Source: Acidiferrobacteraceae bacterium (GTDB lineage: Bacteria; Pseudomonadota; Gammaproteobacteria; Arenicellales; UBA868). Taken from it: DNA of 8,111 bases. Below are positions 5,858-8,111 of the stretch, piece after piece. Position numbers and translations under genes: made by a program. The notes beneath the pieces are model-generated. The model worked only from the letters and a program-made list of their open reading frames with translations, had not been told where the DNA came from and did no database searches. Every line of letters starts with the position of its first letter. The stretch's first letter is position 1. The stretch lies in assembly GCA_002713825.1 (NCBI GenBank), contig PAUU01000013.1, forward strand, positions 3,539-11,649. Reading direction: 5' to 3'.

Positions 5858-6775
5858 ATGTCAGACACGACGGGTCGCGTTACTGCAAATATCCATTGCC
5901 TCGGTGCGATGCTGCTGTGGGCGAGCGGCTTTGTATCACTCGAGTTCCTGTTGGCGGATTGGGGTGCTTTGTCGCTTAATGCGGTGCGGTTTGTGATTAG
6001 CGCCGGATTTCTTATGATCTGGTGGCTGCTGCGGGAGGGAGTCCATCAAGCTTTGCAGGTGTCCTGGTGGAAAGGCCTTTTCATTGGGGCGCTCGGTTGG
6101 GGCATCGGCTCGATCTTCCTGTACCTGGGTCAGAGAATGTCCGATCCGGTAACCACTACCATCGTCGTTGCCATGATGCCGATTGCCGGGGCCGCTATCG
6201 AGATGATTTTTGATGGGCGTCGTATGTCGTTTCATCTCCTGGCTGGGATTGTTCTGGCTGTGACGGGGGGCTACCTGGCAGCGGGCGCGAACTTCCATGA
6301 AGGCACTGTGGGAACCGGCATGGCGCTTTGTGTAGTGGCAATTTTTCTCTTTGCCTGGGCAACCCGGGCCACGACACGAGAATTGGAGACGTTGACCCGG
6401 CCAGGTCAGGCAGCGGTCACCCTGTCGGGCGGTGCGCTCATTTTGGTACTGCTTTATCTGGGTGCGCTACCCTTCTCTCCGAGCGAAACCAAAGTGGGGA
6501 CGATTGATGCGGCGCGTTTCTGGCCTTTTATCATTTTCGTATTGCCGTCATCGGGTATCGCGCAACTGATGTGGATTTACGGAGCAGGCAGTCTTGGTGT
6601 CATGCTTGCCTCGTTCCACATGAATGCAGTGCCGTTCTATGTCATGGTCATTCTCTTGGCGCTGTCGATGGGTGAGTGGGTGTGGTTACGGGCAGCCGGG
6701 GTTGCCGTCGTGATACTGGGAGTGCTTATCAGCCAGATTCCGTCCGGGCCCAACAAAGCCCAAACTCAGTCCTGA
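5858..6775 (+). CDS. EamA/DMT superfamily permease (drug/metabolite exporter type)
   Basis: This is an inner-membrane transporter of the drug/metabolite superfamily, with two EamA repeats and about ten hydrophobic helices. The first repeat starts NIHCLGAMLLWASGFVSLEF, where a helix and the following helix carry the usual small-residue pattern; LNAVRFVISAGFLMIWWLL is the typical second helix. Around VTTTIVVAMMPIAGAAIEMIF and LLAGIVLAVTGGYLAAGA is the conserved end of repeat one. Repeat two runs from about GTGMALCVVAIFLFAWATRA to the last helix ending VVILGVLISQIPSG. The family mainly exports amino acids, metabolites or drugs; the substrate cannot be read. The frame is open from an ATG at 5810, but I choose the ATG at 5858. 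It gives MSDTTGRV, an ordinary short cytoplasmic start of 305 residues, and it has AGGG upstream, whereas the extra 16 residues do not resemble the family. It has its own spacers on both sides and is probably monocistronic. Confidence 0.88.
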   Translation: MSDTTGRVTANIHCLGAMLLWASGFVSLEFLLADWGALSLNAVRFVISAGFLMIWWLLREGVHQALQVSWWKGLFIGALGWGIGSIFLYLGQRMSDPVTTTIVVAMMPIAGAAIEMIFDGRRMSFHLLAGIVLAVTGGYLAAGANFHEGTVGTGMALCVVAIFLFAWATRATTRELETLTRPGQAAVTLSGGALILVLLYLGALPFSPSETKVGTIDAARFWPFIIFVLPSSGIAQLMWIYGAGSLGVMLASFHMNAVPFYVMVILLALSMGEWVWLRAAGVAVVILGVLISQIPSGPNKAQTQS

Positions 6776-6825
6776 CTGACCAACGGGACGGGTAACTCTC
6801 GGTCGGGTCAATTAGACTAGCCCGG

Positions 6826-7464
6826 ATGAACACGTTATTGAAATTTCCAGTTACCCGGTTCAGTTGGGCCAGTTTCGTTGCCCTTCTCCTGACGATGACC
6901 GCATCCCACGCTCTGGCAGAGGATCGCGGCGCCAAAATTTTCGAGGCGCAATGCGCGTCCTGTCATGGCAATGAGGGAATTGCGCTGAAGACACCGATTC
7001 TTCATGGTCAGGAGCCAGCCTATATCGTGCGCTCGTTGATGGCGTTTAGGCATGGAGGGCGGATTGATCAGATCATGATGAGCATGAATGGTATTGCGTC
7101 AGGTCTGACCGAAGAAGACATCGGGTCGGTTGCCCGCTATCTCGCAGGGCAAGACCCTTGCGATCTTGACATCAAGATCGATTACGGTCGGGAGGGTTTC
7201 CACGAGGCGTTTTCGGCCGGTCGCGAGACGTACGTCTCATCGAACTGTGGACACTGTCACGAGAGCTTTCATCACTTTGCGCCGAGGATCATGGGGCAGA
7301 AAGCATCCTATCTGAAGTTGGCCTTAAGTCAGTTTCAGGCGGGAGTTCGGATAGCACCCATGATGCCAAGAATGCTGCAGTCCTGGACGGAAGAAGACTT
7401 CAATAATGTGGTGACCTATATCAGTGGGATGCGGCTGATGCGGGCCTGCGGGTCAGAATACTGA
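6826..7464 (+). CDS. Exported dihaem cytochrome c (c4-like)
   Basis: A 212-residue periplasmic electron carrier with two class I cytochrome c domains. The signal peptide has a basic start, a hydrophobic core (about 14-26) and a likely cut after ALA at residue 31. Haem-binding CXXCH motifs are CASCH at 43-47 and CGHCH at 141-145. Axial methionines should come from Met84, Met85 or Met87 in domain 1 and from Met179, Met180 or Met183 in domain 2. Each is followed by the usual terminal helix pattern (LTEEDIGSVARYLAG and WTEEDFNNVVTYISG). This two-domain arrangement matches cytochrome c4-like proteins, which pass electrons to terminal oxidases or from dehydrogenases. Two extra cysteines, Cys112 between the domains and Cys208 near the C terminus, could form a disulfide. 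No oxidase or dehydrogenase gene is adjacent, so its partner is unknown. The ATG has only a weak upstream ribosome-binding site. It is 50 bp after the permease gene and convergent with the next gene. Confidence 0.93.
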   Translation: MNTLLKFPVTRFSWASFVALLLTMTASHALAEDRGAKIFEAQCASCHGNEGIALKTPILHGQEPAYIVRSLMAFRHGGRIDQIMMSMNGIASGLTEEDIGSVARYLAGQDPCDLDIKIDYGREGFHEAFSAGRETYVSSNCGHCHESFHHFAPRIMGQKASYLKLALSQFQAGVRIAPMMPRMLQSWTEEDFNNVVTYISGMRLMRACGSEY

Positions 7465-7483
7465 TTACCCTGAGGAACCAAAG

Positions 7484-7499
7484 AAGGCAGGTATGCCTT
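7484..7499. terminator. Hairpin in the convergent gap, possible two-way terminator
   Basis: AAGGCA and TGCCTT form a perfect 6-bp stem with loop GGTA, inside the 38-bp gap between the convergent cytochrome and PHP genes. The position is where a bidirectional terminator is expected. No T run flanks it on either side, so strength is doubtful. Confidence 0.3.
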
Positions 7500-7502
7500 G
7501 GA

Positions 7503-8111
7503 CTAGAGGAGCTTGATACCGAGCTCTTCATCGCTGGCAATAGTTAAACCCAGTTCTTCAGCATACTGAACGCATTCCTTGATGCTGGCCATGGCGTGAT
7601 CGGGCTGGTGAGCATCCGAGTTGCATACGACCGTCACGCGGTAATCTGATGCGACTTCCCAGAACTCGCGTAGCGGAAAACCGGGATGAGCCTCTTCGCC
7701 TGATCGCTGAGCCAGTTTCCGAATGCCGCCCCCGTTGATTTCCAGTGGTTTTTGATTGGCTTCTGCGGCCGCGAGGATGTCCTGCGAGCACGCTTTGAGG
7801 TCTTCATTCCAGTGCCCACTTGAAAGCCCGAAGACATCGGGGTGCGCGATAAAGAGATAAAGCGAAGATTCCGTCAAGTCGCATAGATGATCACTATAGG
7901 CACGAAGCTTGGCAGCTGAGGTCATCCCGAAATAGGAATCTTCCCATTGATCGCGCAGAGGGGTGAAATGACCAGCTCCGATCAGGTAGTCAAAGTTACG
8001 CTGGCCCAGAATTTCGTCCTCATAAAAGCTGCGACAATCCTCGAAGTCTTCGCACTCAAGGCCCGCAAGGACCCTCACGTCTGGAAAGGTCTGCTGCGCT
8101 TCCTTGATGGC
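7503..8111 (-). CDS. PHP-domain phosphoesterase, histidinol-phosphatase type (3' part, start outside window)
   Basis: The - strand frame is open from the right edge to a TAG at 7503-7505, giving the last 202 residues of a protein whose N terminus lies beyond base 8111. An internal GTG at 8078 is not the start, because the frame continues upstream without a stop. The fragment is the C-terminal two thirds of a PHP domain, a metal-dependent phosphoesterase with a TIM-barrel-like fold. Conserved metal-site motifs, counted within the fragment, are GLE with Glu19, GAGHF with His48, AHPD with His90-Asp92, LEIN at 123-126, and NSDAH with Asp166 and His168. The missing part should hold the first HxH motif. 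The pattern matches HisJ/HisK-type histidinol-phosphatases, which dephosphorylate histidinol phosphate in histidine synthesis. Other PHP hydrolases share these motifs, and no his gene is visible nearby, so the role is tentative. Confidence 0.85.
   Translation of the reverse strand, partial: AIKEAQQTFPDVRVLAGLECEDFEDCRSFYEDEILGQRNFDYLIGAGHFTPLRDQWEDSYFGMTSAAKLRAYSDHLCDLTESSLYLFIAHPDVFGLSSGHWNEDLKACSQDILAAAEANQKPLEINGGGIRKLAQRSGEEAHPGFPLREFWEVASDYRVTVVCNSDAHQPDHAMASIKECVQYAEELGLTIASDEELGIKLL

Noticed and set aside
7503..8078. GTG at 8078 as the start of the PHP gene
   Set aside because: The frame continues without a stop to the window edge, and the first metal-binding motif of the PHP fold would be missing.

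Overview
The window looks like an accessory stretch of a free-living proteobacterial chromosome, most likely a gammaproteobacterium. That guess rests on protein resemblance only: an MscL close to the E. coli form, a c4-like dihaem cytochrome, and a typical EamA permease. No marker gene is present, so the lineage is uncertain. Coding density is high, base composition is moderately GC-rich, and I see no insertion sequence, CRISPR array, tRNA or rRNA.

Region 1 (1-3884, + strand) is a tight run of four catabolic-type enzyme genes: the 3' end of a thiamine-diphosphate (TPP) enzyme, a PhyH-family Fe(II)/2-oxoglutarate oxygenase, an NAD(P)-dependent aldehyde dehydrogenase, and an Ldh_2-family (malate/L-lactate-type) 2-hydroxyacid dehydrogenase. 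Gaps are 4, 4 and 15 bp, so they are probably one transcript that begins upstream of the window. Taken together, the activities would fit a chain-shortening alpha-oxidation: hydroxylate C2, oxidise the 2-hydroxyacid to a 2-oxoacid, decarboxylate to an aldehyde, oxidise to an acid one carbon shorter. This is an inference from enzyme families; the substrate is unknown. It is the best candidate in the window for an undescribed pathway.

Region 2 (3885-5596, + strand) holds separately spaced small genes. They are mscL (mechanosensitive channel), preceded by a 22-bp near-perfect palindrome, then an exported single-domain cupin and a GYD-domain protein. The 240 bp between mscL and the cupin gene has no convincing gene.

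Region 3 (5597-7464, + strand) begins with a non-coding stretch carrying two hairpins. One is a UUCG-loop hairpin followed by a short T run and is a likely terminator. Next come an EamA/DMT-family inner-membrane exporter, whose real start is probably 48 bp inside the longest reading frame, and an exported dihaem c-type cytochrome.

Region 4 (7503-8111, - strand) is the 3' part of a PHP-domain phosphoesterase of the histidinol-phosphatase type. It is convergent with the cytochrome gene and runs off the right edge of the window.
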